A DNA stretch of 33,725 nucleotides from Streptosporangium subroseum (GTDB taxonomy: Bacteria; Actinomycetota; Actinomycetes; Streptosporangiales; Streptosporangiaceae), in contig NZ_FZOD01000088.1 of the NCBI RefSeq assembly GCF_900188345.1, positions 1-33,725 of the forward strand, written 5' to 3'. Shown here piece after piece: positions 7,980 through 16,712 of this stretch (the first letter of the stretch is position 1; every line of letters starts with the position of its first letter). Position numbers and translations under genes: made by a program. The notes under the pieces are model-generated. The model searched no databases, had not been told where the DNA came from, and was given only the letters and a program-made list of their open reading frames with translations.

Positions 7980-10442
7980 TCAGGCGACGAACTGGCGGGT
8001 GATCGACGGATCGACGATGGTCGTGTCGTCGGCGAGCAGGAACGCCTTGGACAGGATGACCGAGAGCATTCCGCCGTCCTCCTCGAAGGGCAGGAAGACG
8101 GATGCGGTGCTGCGGTCGTGCCCGGGGACGATGCACAGGTAGGCGTCGTTGGGCTCCATCAGGATGTTGCCCGAGCCCAGGTGGATCTTGTAGGTCCGCC
8201 GATCTCCGCGCACGCGCAGGAACCGGTCGGTCAGCTCCGCCCGATCGGCGATCTTCAACCGGGGCAGCAGCCGGGTGAGCGCGTCGCGTCGAGTTTTGGC
8301 GGTCTCGGTGAGCTCACCGAACCCGTAGGAGTTCCAGTACTCCTCGTGCCCGCCGGTCGCCTGCTGGTCCAGGCCAACGGAGGTGACACCGACGGCCAGG
8401 TCGGCGTCGCGGAGCACCTCCGACAGCACCAGCGGCGGCACCTCGGTCAGCGGCGCCCCCACGTGGCCGACGCGGTTCCCCATCTCGCCGTACGGGGAAA
8501 GCTCCTGCTCATCGCGGTAGAAAGTGATCTGTTCGCCGGCGCAGAAGGACGCGGTGCCCCACCCGTCGGCTTCCCCGTCTCCCTCCACATGCATGCCCCA
8601 GCGGGCGCGCCAGCCGGACAGCTCCTTGATCGCCTCGCCCTTGTCGCCACTGCACTCGGGGTCCCAGTGGCCGATCGACAGGTCGGTCCAGCCGCGCTGG
8701 TTGAGCAGGGCCTTGGCCTGGCCGTAGCGCATCACGTGACCGGCGAACCGGTTGGAATAGGTGCCGGTCTGCTCCTCGGCCGGAGTCAGCAGGTAGATCT
8801 CACGGAAGGCCTGCTTGTACGGCTGGCGCACCCCGTGCTCCAGCAGGTGGTCACGCCATGCCCGCACGTCCTCGGCCGTCTCCCGGATCGGGTGCCACAG
8901 CTGGACCGGAGTATCCGGATTCGGCTGAATATGGCGACCCTGCGGATCGATGAGCTCCCATCCCGAATCGGTTCGGACGGGGAGCCCTGACGGGCCCTGG
9001 AGGATCTGCCAGATCAGGTTCCGGGCGTACAGGCCGGTAACCGGGTGGTCGAGGAAGAATTCGGTCACCTGGTGCCAACGCCACATCCGGTCCTCGATCA
9101 GCGCCCGCTCCAACCGGAACCGCTCGGCCGGCAGCGCTTGTTTGAGATCCTTCAACGTGGCCCTGAGCTCGGCCAGCGCGGGGTCCTGACGGATCGCCTG
9201 CGGTACCGACTTGACGATCTTCCCGGCAGGATTGACAAAACGGAGCGCGGGACCGTCGGCGCAGAGCCGTACGAGACAGTCGCCGATCTTCTCCTCCCGC
9301 ACCCCGTCCGGACCGAGCCCGAAGGTCGGCACGGTGCGGTCCAGCAACTGCTCACGGCTCAGCCCCGTCGAGGCGGCCACCGCGTCCAGGGTGCGCGCCA
9401 CATTGTTCAGCACAGACTTCTTGCGGACCTTGACCTGCACCCTGGCCAGTGACGCGACGGTGTCCAGCCCACCGCGTCGGGACAGGACGTTCACGGCGGC
9501 GTTGGCGAGCCTCTCGCTGCGGCAGTTCGCGCCCGACCCGCCGATCCCGGTCCCGCAGGTCAGGGCGACGTCACCGAGGAGCCCGATCACCCATGGCTCG
9601 TCGATCAGCTCGCACGTCCACACCATGCCGCGCACCGGCACGGCGGTGCGCTCGTGCAGGAAGACGGTCTCCGTCCACTCGTAGCCCTCGTCGGTCCGGT
9701 GATCGATCTTCTTCTCCCGGTGTGCCGCCACCCGGGCGAGGATCTCGCGGACGATGTCGGCGGCCTCGGGGGTCAGGAGCGCTTTGGCGGTCTTGAGCCA
9801 TTTTCCGCTGGGTTTGGAGGACCTGGCGGTGTTCCAGTGGCGCAACAGGGGCAGGACCGCGGGATCGGCCAGGCGCGCGCCGTACTTCTCGGCCAGAAGG
9901 TGAGCGACGTCGTCGCAGTCCCAGATCACGTTTCGCACCACGCCGGCCGGACCGTTCTCGGCGGGCTCGGTCAGCACGTCCTCCAGCTGATCATGAAGAG
10001 CGTCCCAGACCGGCCTGTGGTACTGACGGAACCAACTCGGCGTTTCCCCCAAGGTAAGGCGACGGTCCGCATAGCCCAGCGTCCGGATCGCGGCCAGTGG
10101 GATCCGGTACAGCTCCAGGTAGTTGGTGTGCATCCTGGTCATCAGCTCGTTGGCGGTCGACCAGAGGAAACGGATGTCCTCGGCCGTCCACGGGATGTCG
10201 CCCTCGGCGGCGAGCCGGGTCGCGCACAGGACGTGCTCGTCGTAGTCGTGGCCCCCGTCTCTTCCCAGGCTGAGCCGCATCTGCGCCCAGCGGCCGAACA
10301 TCCGCAGATCGCTCTCCCCGTCGGGAAGCTCCCGTCCCGCGTCGAAGGCCGCGTCGAACCGGGCGAAGGCATCGCGGAACAATGAGTCCACCTGGCGAAT
10401 GGCATGGTCGTGAGCGCGCGGAAAGTCGTCGAGGACGCCCAT
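7980..10442 (-). CDS. DUF4132 domain protein
   Basis: An 820-aa protein. The C-terminal half carries the DUF4132 pattern: PVQLWHPIRETAEDVRAWRD, then QPYKQAFREIYLLTPAEEQTG and TYSNRFAGHVMRYGQAKAL. The tail has SGNILMEPNDAYLCIVP. The N-terminal half is helical and rich in Trp, Arg and Leu, without a motif I recognise. Related proteins were once linked to molybdate metabolism (MolR), but no biochemical function is established. No signal peptide or membrane segment is seen, so it should be cytoplasmic. It starts two bases after the upstream small gene, so the two are almost certainly co-translated and probably work together. Family assignment is solid; function unknown. Confidence 0.85.
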   Translation of the reverse strand: MGVLDDFPRAHDHAIRQVDSLFRDAFARFDAAFDAGRELPDGESDLRMFGRWAQMRLSLGRDGGHDYDEHVLCATRLAAEGDIPWTAEDIRFLWSTANELMTRMHTNYLELYRIPLAAIRTLGYADRRLTLGETPSWFRQYHRPVWDALHDQLEDVLTEPAENGPAGVVRNVIWDCDDVAHLLAEKYGARLADPAVLPLLRHWNTARSSKPSGKWLKTAKALLTPEAADIVREILARVAAHREKKIDHRTDEGYEWTETVFLHERTAVPVRGMVWTCELIDEPWVIGLLGDVALTCGTGIGGSGANCRSERLANAAVNVLSRRGGLDTVASLARVQVKVRKKSVLNNVARTLDAVAASTGLSREQLLDRTVPTFGLGPDGVREEKIGDCLVRLCADGPALRFVNPAGKIVKSVPQAIRQDPALAELRATLKDLKQALPAERFRLERALIEDRMWRWHQVTEFFLDHPVTGLYARNLIWQILQGPSGLPVRTDSGWELIDPQGRHIQPNPDTPVQLWHPIRETAEDVRAWRDHLLEHGVRQPYKQAFREIYLLTPAEEQTGTYSNRFAGHVMRYGQAKALLNQRGWTDLSIGHWDPECSGDKGEAIKELSGWRARWGMHVEGDGEADGWGTASFCAGEQITFYRDEQELSPYGEMGNRVGHVGAPLTEVPPLVLSEVLRDADLAVGVTSVGLDQQATGGHEEYWNSYGFGELTETAKTRRDALTRLLPRLKIADRAELTDRFLRVRGDRRTYKIHLGSGNILMEPNDAYLCIVPGHDRSTASVFLPFEEDGGMLSVILSKAFLLADDTTIVDPSITRQFVA

Positions 10443-10444
10443 GT

Positions 10445-10837
10445 TCAGCCTCCGACCAGGGGAACGAGCTTGATGAACGACAGGACCGGGTCGACGGTCA
10501 GGTCGATCACCTCGGACAGGTCGTCGATCTGACGCTCTCCGACCAGCAACAGGAACCCGTTGCGCTGGAACGCCCGCTCGGCGATGTCCGCCTGACGCTC
10601 CCAGTCGATCCGCCGTGTCGCGCCCATCCGGTAGCCGTTCAGCTCCACCTCGGCGTCCACGGGACGGACCAGGCCGTTGAACCGGGCCGAGGGATTGGCG
10701 TTGTAGCGAGCGACCTCCTCGCGGACACGGAGTCGTACCAACTCTCGCGCGAAGATGTTTTCCGGCAGGTCAGGGAGTGTGAACTCCTCTATCGGCTTTC
10801 CTGTCGCGGTCTCATCCCGGAAAACGACCGTTGCCAT
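10445..10837 (-). CDS. Small conserved partner of the DUF4132 protein
   Basis: A 130-aa soluble protein with no named domain I can assign. Visible features are an N-terminal strand (MATVVFRDETATGKP), a segment REEVARYNANPSARFNGLV, then VELNGYRMGATRRIDWERQ, and a hydrophobic C-terminus ending in KLVPLVGG. I recall similar small proteins preceding DUF4132 genes in actinomycetes, but this is memory, not a search. ATG 10837 has GGAG seven bases upstream and is preferred; an ATG at 10900 would add 21 residues unlike the rest. The 2-base spacing to the DUF4132 gene indicates a two-gene operon. Confidence 0.75.
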   Translation of the reverse strand: MATVVFRDETATGKPIEEFTLPDLPENIFARELVRLRVREEVARYNANPSARFNGLVRPVDAEVELNGYRMGATRRIDWERQADIAERAFQRNGFLLLVGERQIDDLSEVIDLTVDPVLSFIKLVPLVGG

Positions 10838-11284
10838 CCCGCAGCTCCACAAATCATCGGAATCGTTGTGATGGCTATAACTATCAGTCGGCTCCGACAT
10901 AAATCCGACGCCGCAGTCGGCGGCGGGGTCCGCCTACCTGTACGGGGCCGCGCCCCAGCCGAGGAAGCCCCCGCCGTCAAGCTCGATGAGCTGATCGAGG
11001 CCTTCGCCCCCACCCCCGGCGCGTACGGCAAGTTCTGCGGCTCACCCACCGATTCCCGATGCCCCAGAGCGAATCACGGCGGGCTTCCCACCGGTCCGTC
11101 ACATTCCGCACCCCTTGACACCGGTCGAGAATCAGGTATCGGACAGTCAACATCGCGTCCGCGATGACCGATCTCACGAGGATAAGGCGTTAAGGCTGGA
11201 AACAATCCCATAATGCCAAACGTGCCCGCGTTGCCCACTCTTTAGTGTTCTCATTAGAGGATAGAGTGGAATACTAAAAATAGC
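10838..11284. other. Divergent intergenic region, DUF4132 operon / 687-aa gene
   Basis: About 450 bases holding the promoters of two divergent units. The right end is AT-rich and contains CCACTCT (11235-11241) and AGAGTGG (11263-11269), a perfect 7-bp inverted repeat 21 bases apart, just before the plus-strand gene. No convincing gene is present; short frames around 10980-11050 lack codon bias. Confidence 0.5.
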
Positions 11285-13348
11285 GTGAGAGGAATGGTGG
11301 AGCCGATGCCATCGGGGACGGGGCCTTTGTCGCCGGACTTCGCCGGAATCGACCCCGATCTGATGCAGGGCTTCGTCACCGCGCTGGAGCGCGGTCGCGA
11401 CGTGATCGGCGAGCAGTCCGAGCGGATCCGGCAGTTGCTCGCAGCCGCCGACGTGTCGGCGGCAGGGCTGCAACCGATAAAGGAGATCGACGGCTGGGTC
11501 GGCGATGAACTCCCGGGGCTGCGCAAACGTCTGCAAACGATCAACCAGGACCTCCCCATGCTGGGAGGGACGCCCGGCCTCCCGGGGCAGACCTCGGCAT
11601 GGGCCAATGGCTGGCTCCAGGACGCGTTCAAGTGGGGGCTGCTGCCCTACGACGAGAAGACGGGAAAGTCCCCGGCGGGCAGCGCGAAGAAAGGCACCGA
11701 ACTCGCCTTCGAGCTCAGCCGTCTTCCTCCGTCCTCCCTGGGCTTGCCCACCGCCGCCTACGACCGAATCCTCGACGAACTCGCCGACGGGCAGAAGGAC
11801 GCCTACCTCACCGCCGGGTTCTTCCGGGTCGCCGGCCCCAAGGGCATGCTCGACATGCTCCAACGCCTGGAGAGGTACGACAAGCAAGCGGCCGACGAAC
11901 ACCGGAAGGTCATAGGCAACGCCCTGGCCACGGCGGTCGGCGCGCAGCCGGGTCTGCTCGGCTCAGCGTGGGAGGCGGGCAACCTCAAGAAGGCCTCGGG
12001 GAGCGAGCTGGCATCCCTACTCAGGTATGGAATGTTCCCCGCCGCGTGGCTCACCGAGATAGCGCGAGGCAGGGTAGAAAAGCCGATCAGCGCGGGCGAC
12101 GGCACTCGTCCTCGGCGTTGGAAGACCGATCTCGTCCCGCTGCTGCCCGCCCTGGCGAACAATCCCGACGTGGCCAGGGACCTGTTCAACGCCATGTCAC
12201 ACGAAGACCTCAGAGACCTGTTCACCGAGCTCAATCGCGTGGAAACCCCCGAACACACCTTTCAGCGGCCTCCGGGCATGGATTTCGACGTCAGCGCGGA
12301 GTTCGGCCGGATGCTCGCCGCCGGAGGCGGAGCCTATGAGAAGGGCCCGCACAGCCCCGAGGCCGCGAAGTTCGCCTTCAACGTCATGACCATCATGGGA
12401 GACCTCAGGGACACTGACGGCACCGAGGGCTCTCCGGGCACACCGATGGAGGTCGCACCGGGAGCCAGGATCTTCATGTCGACGCTGGCCGGCGCCTACG
12501 CCACCGAGATCACCGAGGGCGCGAACATCGGCGATGCCAATATGACCGAGGCGAGCACCCTGAAGCCCTTCACCTCGGCCTTTGGCATGACGTCGGCGTT
12601 CACTCTGAGTCCGAAGGACACCTATCGCTTCCTGAAGACCTTCGCCGACTCCGCCAAGAATCTCGCCCCGTTCGACCGGGGAATGGGCCGTCTCTCCCAG
12701 GAAATCATCGCCGACGCCTCTGCGACGACCCGGCGCACCGGCGACGCCGAGCAGATGGACCGGGTGTTCACGGCCCTGGGCAATGTGCGCGGCTTCGAGC
12801 TGGCCGCCGTCGAGAAGGTCCAGGGCAACCTGGACATGATCGACAAGCAGCAGAAGGACGTGGTGAACTTCACCCGCGACACCGCCATCGCGTTGGTGAG
12901 CATATTCGCCGCGCCGACCCTGGCATATGACTTCGCCTGGCTGGCGCTGAGCACCTCCCTCGCCGCCGAGGGCGCGTTCGGCGAAGAGGATGAGACCCGG
13001 ATGGACCGATCTGACAAGGAAGACGACCTCGCGACGCTCGGCCGCCAGCACACGTATGCGCAGGTGCTCATGGCCAACGGCTTCGCCCCGAAGGTGACGC
13101 CCGCCGAGTTCCAGGCCGCCTGCCCGCCCGGGGTGGCCATCGCTGACACCAAGGGCAACCTCAAGCCGTTTTCCGAACTGGCCAAGCAGGGGAACAAGGG
13201 GCTTGAGGCATTCGAGAGATGGGCGGCAGCCAACGGGATGGGCAGCAAGGAAGATCTGTCCATTGGGAAACTGTCCGACGACACGGCAAGCTGGTTCGAA
13301 GGCGGCAACAAGCGCGGTCGACAGCGTAGCCTGGCCTTCGACAGTTAA
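11285..13348 (+). CDS. DUF6571-like type VII-associated protein
   Basis: A 687-aa protein resembling the actinobacterial DUF6571-type family. The N-terminus has an amphipathic helical region (PDLMQGFVTALERGRDVI, then DELPGLRKRLQ) like the WXG-type head of type VII-linked proteins. The long middle is helical (RYDKQAADEHRKVI, FTELNRVETPEHTF). Near residue 540 there is one hydrophobic stretch (IALVSIFAAPTLAYDFAWLAL) that could be a membrane helix. No catalytic motif is visible. The start is ambiguous: GTG 11285 is the outer limit, and GTG 11297 or ATG 11306 lie nearer to AGAGGA and GGAG. A small WXG-like gene and a Hint-domain remnant downstream fit a secreted toxin/effector neighbourhood. Role inferred. 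Confidence 0.65.
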   Translation: MRGMVEPMPSGTGPLSPDFAGIDPDLMQGFVTALERGRDVIGEQSERIRQLLAAADVSAAGLQPIKEIDGWVGDELPGLRKRLQTINQDLPMLGGTPGLPGQTSAWANGWLQDAFKWGLLPYDEKTGKSPAGSAKKGTELAFELSRLPPSSLGLPTAAYDRILDELADGQKDAYLTAGFFRVAGPKGMLDMLQRLERYDKQAADEHRKVIGNALATAVGAQPGLLGSAWEAGNLKKASGSELASLLRYGMFPAAWLTEIARGRVEKPISAGDGTRPRRWKTDLVPLLPALANNPDVARDLFNAMSHEDLRDLFTELNRVETPEHTFQRPPGMDFDVSAEFGRMLAAGGGAYEKGPHSPEAAKFAFNVMTIMGDLRDTDGTEGSPGTPMEVAPGARIFMSTLAGAYATEITEGANIGDANMTEASTLKPFTSAFGMTSAFTLSPKDTYRFLKTFADSAKNLAPFDRGMGRLSQEIIADASATTRRTGDAEQMDRVFTALGNVRGFELAAVEKVQGNLDMIDKQQKDVVNFTRDTAIALVSIFAAPTLAYDFAWLALSTSLAAEGAFGEEDETRMDRSDKEDDLATLGRQHTYAQVLMANGFAPKVTPAEFQAACPPGVAIADTKGNLKPFSELAKQGNKGLEAFERWAAANGMGSKEDLSIGKLSDDTASWFEGGNKRGRQRSLAFDS

Positions 13349-13349
13349 T

Positions 13350-13793
13350 TCACGAGGTCGGTAGACACTCGGTTTCGCCTCTGACCGCGTACTTCCCCTT
13401 GCCAGGTGACTCCAAAATCATCTTTGTCTTGTACTCGTCATTGGCAAGTTTGATAGGAGCGTCGCCACGATCTTCAACGATGCGATATGAGGCTACCCCG
13501 GAAAGTGAGCCTAGAAGGAGAGTATTGAGACTGTCTGCCCCACGTTGCGCTGCCCCATCCATACCAGTGGCCGCGAAAGTTCGCTTGGCTTTGCCCTCAC
13601 CACAGGGGGTGTCACGCCCGCCGAAATCGGTGATTCGGACATCCAAAGCATGGCGCTTTTTCATCAACTCGGTGATATGTGATTTGAGCGTTTCACCCGC
13701 TTCCGCCGCTGTAGGGCCGCTGTCGGCACATCCGGACACCGCCAGCAATGCCGCCACACAAACCATGACACCGCGCCGCACAGAACATGCCAC
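13350..13793 (-). CDS. Small predicted lipoprotein
   Basis: A 147-aa protein with a clear lipoprotein signal: MACSVRRGVMVCVAALLAVSGC, lipobox VSGC with C22. GTG 13793 is chosen because GGAGGA sits four bases upstream; the frame extends further but loses codon bias. The mature part has a Cys pair (DTPCGEG near the middle and ETECLPT at the end) and resembles no domain I can name. It converges on the 687-aa gene with one base between stop codons and diverges from the WXG-like gene. It sits within a type VII-like cluster, so it may be a surface-anchored companion of that system, but this is only positional. Confidence 0.75.
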   Translation of the reverse strand: MACSVRRGVMVCVAALLAVSGCADSGPTAAEAGETLKSHITELMKKRHALDVRITDFGGRDTPCGEGKAKRTFAATGMDGAAQRGADSLNTLLLGSLSGVASYRIVEDRGDAPIKLANDEYKTKMILESPGKGKYAVRGETECLPTS

Positions 13794-13879
13794 GAATTCC
13801 TCCAGGGCTGGCTGACGTGCCGTAGATCTAATAATGTCCAATGAATCTGCTCGATGTATCCGCATCCGAAGAGGGATAT

Positions 13880-14170
13880 ATGAATCCTCGTCCGGAGGAC
13901 TTGGTGCCCAACCCCCGGCGTCAGGTGTTGGAACAGACATTGGCGGAGGTCAGGGCGCGGGTCGCGATCCTGGAGGCCGCGCTCGACCCCGCCCACGGGC
14001 AGTTCACCGGCCAGCCCGTATGGGTGGGACCGACGGGCCGGCGGTTCGCCGAAGACCTCAGCGCCCGCCGCGCACGGCTGCGCCAGGCGGCCAGCGCCCT
14101 CGTCGACGCGCTCGAAGAGGAGCTCCGGTCCGTCCCGGCCGAGGTTCCGCCTTCCGTCACTCGGCATTGA
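13880..14170 (+). CDS. WXG100-like small protein
   Basis: A 96-aa helical protein. VWVGPTGRRFAEDL in the middle matches the W-x-G turn of ESX/WXG100 proteins, flanked by two long helices (RRQVLEQTLAEVRARVAILE and LRQAASALVDALEEEL). Such proteins form helical-hairpin dimers and are secreted by, or steer, type VII machinery. ATG 13880 has GAGGG five bases upstream; ATG 13841 lacks a site. It lies near the DUF6571-like gene and just before gene debris with a Hint-domain end. No ESX ATPase gene is in the window, so secretion would depend on a system elsewhere. Confidence 0.7.
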   Translation: MNPRPEDLVPNPRRQVLEQTLAEVRARVAILEAALDPAHGQFTGQPVWVGPTGRRFAEDLSARRARLRQAASALVDALEEELRSVPAEVPPSVTRH

Positions 14171-14247
14171 CGTGTGCGGTCGGAATCCAGCCGAGGACCG
14201 CATCGTAGCGATGATCGTGCGGTCCCTTCTTCTGGAAGCGCCGGTGG

Positions 14248-14325
14248 GAGCTCGTCGAGGTCGGAGACGACCACGGTGGAGGAGCCGGGATACTTCGCCC
14301 GCTCCTCCAGCGGCACCTCGATGAC
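14248..14325 (-). pseudogene. 78-bp fragment of the VOC-like gene
   Basis: This segment matches 7115-7192 base for base without gaps except at four positions (74 of 78), reading IEVPLEERAKYPGSSTVVVS on the minus strand. Similarity stops abruptly at both ends. It is therefore a broken copy of the middle of the VOC-like gene or of a close relative. Its right end abuts the Hint remnant. Confidence 0.8.
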
Positions 14326-14460
14326 CGTTTCAGCAGCGGACTCGCCGTCACGGCCCTGCGGCGCGTGACCCGTCCCGCCACCGTCCACAACCTCTTCGTC
14401 GCCGGTTCGCATACCTACAAAATCAAAATCGCTACCCACGACGTCCTCGTACACAGCTGA
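14326..14460 (+). pseudogene. 3' remnant of a Hint-domain (polymorphic toxin) gene
   Basis: The plus frame ends PATVHNLFVAGSHTYKI, then HDVLVHS and a stop. This is the signature C-terminal end of Hint/pretoxin domains (usually TVyNL-tVa-xHTYyV...LVHN) that join effectors of type VII or contact-dependent systems to their toxin domains. Only about 45 codons remain, with no start codon, ribosome-binding site or toxin domain. It lies behind the WXG-like and DUF6571-like genes, so it is probably the residue of a deleted or moved toxin gene. Confidence 0.65.
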
Positions 14461-14518
14461 CCATCAGCGAACCGCCTCGATCGGGCGACGGATAGGGGAC
14501 CGTGGCGGGACCGCGGGC

Positions 14519-14592
14519 TCAGGTGGTCGGGACCGCCGGGTGGATGTACTGCTGGCATGCATACGATGACATCTCCTCCGCATAAGCGTTGA
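14519..14592 (+). repeat. Remnant copy of a CPBP-gene promoter and start
   Basis: Bases 14519-14580 match the reverse complement of 21248-21309 at 53 of 62 positions. In the other copy this is the promoter and start of a CPBP-type protease gene (MRTTTSPP). Here the same start reads MHTMTSPPHKR and then hits a stop at 14592, so only the 5' end survives. The rest of 14593-14817 has no gene I recognise. Confidence 0.65.
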
Positions 14593-14817
14593 TAGGGCGG
14601 CCTCGCCCAAGCCGGTGACGGCGTCGGGGGCGGCTCGGTCGTGGAGGCGGCCGGCGTGGTCGGGCAGGCAGATGTATCCATGTCAAGAAGCTCTCGGCAG
14701 GGCATGCCGAAGTTGTTGAGGCGTGCAAGCCCGGCCAGGCGTCCTGCACGGCGTCAATGGACCCCGAGGCCCGCGACGACAGCTCGAGGTCTTCGGCGTC
14801 CTCGCCGGTGCCTACGA

Positions 14818-15495
14818 TTAGGCACGGTCATGCTCTCCGGGGCGGACGAGTCCGCTCTCGTAGGCGAAGACGACCGCCTGGACGCGGGTGGTCAGATTCA
14901 GCTTCATCAGGACCCGGGACAGGTGGGTTTTGACCGTCGCCTCTCCCAGGTAGAGCCGGGCGGCGATCTGGGTGTTCGTCAGGCCCTGTGCCAGCAGCTT
15001 CAGCACGTCCGTCTCCCGGCTGGTGAGCGACTCCAGCTCGGCCGCCCGACTCGTGGTGCGGGTGGGGTCCGGCTGACCGGCGAACGCGGCGATCACCCGC
15101 AGCGTCACCGCCGGGTGCAGCAGCCCCCCGCCGGCCGCGACCGTCCTGACCGCCTCGATCAGGTGCTCGGGCGGAGCGATCTTCAGCAGGAAGCCGCTGA
15201 CCCCGGCGCGCAGGGCGGCGGCGACATGCTCGTCCTCGTCGAACGTGGTGAGCACGATGACCTTGCTGTCCGGGTTATCGCGCACGAGCCGCCGCGCCGC
15301 CTCCAGCCCGTCCATCCTCGGCATGCGCACGTCGATCAGCACGACGTCCGGCCGGGTGCGCGCGACCAGGGCCAGAGCCTCGATACCGTCGGAGGCCTCG
15401 CCGACGACCTCGATGTCCGGCTCGCCGCTGAGCACCATCCGCAGGCCCACGCGGACCATGGCCTCGTCGTCGGCGAGTGCTACCGAAATGGTCAT
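14818..15495 (-). CDS. NarL-family response regulator
   Basis: This 225-aa protein has an N-terminal receiver domain and a C-terminal LuxR-type helix-turn-helix. The acidic pair is D9/D10 (ALADDEAM), the phospho-acceptor D55 is in LIDVRMPRMDG, the T/S is in VLTTFDE and the conserved Lys is K105 (SGFLLK). The DNA-binding part reads LTSRETDVLKLLAQGLTNTQ, then ATVKTHLSRVLMKLNL. ATG 15495 is chosen because the first strand begins there. It follows the sensor-kinase gene after 10 bases, so the two form one operon. Likely targets are its own promoter and the divergent membrane-protein gene. Confidence 0.93.
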   Translation of the reverse strand: MTISVALADDEAMVRVGLRMVLSGEPDIEVVGEASDGIEALALVARTRPDVVLIDVRMPRMDGLEAARRLVRDNPDSKVIVLTTFDEDEHVAAALRAGVSGFLLKIAPPEHLIEAVRTVAAGGGLLHPAVTLRVIAAFAGQPDPTRTTSRAAELESLTSRETDVLKLLAQGLTNTQIAARLYLGEATVKTHLSRVLMKLNLTTRVQAVVFAYESGLVRPGEHDRA

Positions 15496-15505
15496 GCCGT
15501 TGTTC

Positions 15506-16666
15506 CTACCATGTGCGGGGGATGGGGAATCGGGCGCGGACCGCGAAACCGCCACCCGGCTCGGGACCGGTGTGCAGGCTCCCGCGCACCATCGTCAGCC
15601 GTTCGCGCATACCGACCAGCCCGTGGCCGCCACGCCTGGCGGTCTGTCCGACGGGTTCGTGTGCCGGCCGTCCCGGCTCGTTGCGCACCTCCAGGGTGAG
15701 CGCCTGCTCGGTGTAGCCGATGGCGACCATGGTCGGCACCTGGCCGGCGTGCCTCAGCACGTTCGTCAGGGCTTCCTGGAGCACCCGGTAAGCGGTGAGG
15801 TCCAAGACCGGCGGCAGCCGCGGCAGCTCGGCCGGGGAATTCAGGGTCACCTCTAGACCAGCGGCGCGGACATCCGAGATCAGCTCGTCGACCCGGGCCA
15901 GCGAAGGAGCGGGCGACGGCCGTTCGCCGTCGACGCGCTCGCGCAGGATGCCGACCAGCCCGCGCATCTCCTCCACCGTCTGCCGCCCGAGATGTTCCAG
16001 CCCGGCCACGACCTCCTGCTCGGCCGGGCGGTCGGCGAGCAGCCGGCGCAGGCCGCCCAGTTGCAGGGTCATCACGCTGACCGAGTGCGCGACCGCGTCG
16101 TGCACCTCCCGGGCGATGCGCGTGCGCTCCTGCGCCACCGCGGCCTGGGCGTTCGCCTCGCGTTCGGCGTCGAGGGCGGCGGCCAGTTCGGCGAGCTTGA
16201 CCGCCCGTTCGCCGCTGCGCCGCGCGAGCAGCCCCATGAACCAGCCCGGCAGGAGGATCGCAGGGACGAAGAACAGCTCCCACAACGTTCCGCCGGCCCC
16301 GATCGACATGCCCGCGAAGGACACGCCCGCGGCGCACAGCGCCACGGCCGAATGCCGCGGCGGCTCACGCCAGCCGACCCACGCCACCACCCCGATCAGC
16401 CCGATCATCGCCGCACCGCCGACCCCCGGCGCTCCGAACGCGACCACGGCCACGGGCAGGCAGACAGCCGCGATGACCGTGCCGGCCAGCGGATACCAGG
16501 CCGCGACCACCACCCCGAAGCCCAGCGCGACCCCTGAGATCCACGTGGCCGTGGCGCTCGCTCCGAAGGAATCGTCGAGCCGGGTCTCCAGGACGGCCAG
16601 GAAGCCGATCAGCGGTCCGAACACCAGCGGAATGAGGCGGACGTCTCTCAGCCGGGTCATCGTCAT
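15506..16666 (-). CDS. NarL-type sensor histidine kinase
   Basis: A 386-aa membrane kinase. About six hydrophobic segments fill residues 10-145, followed by a coiled linker. The HisKA_3 dimerisation helix follows, with phospho-acceptor H189 in TRIAREVHDAVAHSVSVM. The ATPase domain has the N-box LQEALTNVLRHAG and G-box GGHGLVGMRERL. There is no large extracellular domain, so it probably senses something in the membrane, as in DesK- or LiaS-like kinases. ATG 16666 is preferred; the frame continues to 16873, but that stretch runs through palindromic intergenic sequence. It is transcribed with the regulator gene immediately downstream. Confidence 0.9.
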   Translation of the reverse strand: MTMTRLRDVRLIPLVFGPLIGFLAVLETRLDDSFGASATATWISGVALGFGVVVAAWYPLAGTVIAAVCLPVAVVAFGAPGVGGAAMIGLIGVVAWVGWREPPRHSAVALCAAGVSFAGMSIGAGGTLWELFFVPAILLPGWFMGLLARRSGERAVKLAELAAALDAEREANAQAAVAQERTRIAREVHDAVAHSVSVMTLQLGGLRRLLADRPAEQEVVAGLEHLGRQTVEEMRGLVGILRERVDGERPSPAPSLARVDELISDVRAAGLEVTLNSPAELPRLPPVLDLTAYRVLQEALTNVLRHAGQVPTMVAIGYTEQALTLEVRNEPGRPAHEPVGQTARRGGHGLVGMRERLTMVRGSLHTGPEPGGGFAVRARFPIPRTW

Positions 16667-16712
16667 GGCCACCGATCGTAACCATGCGCGGCCTCGGCCG
16701 ACTCCGCCGGAT

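Noticed and set aside
13841..13879. Earlier ATG for the WXG-like gene
   Set aside because: No ribosome-binding site; ATG 13880 has GAGGG at proper spacing.
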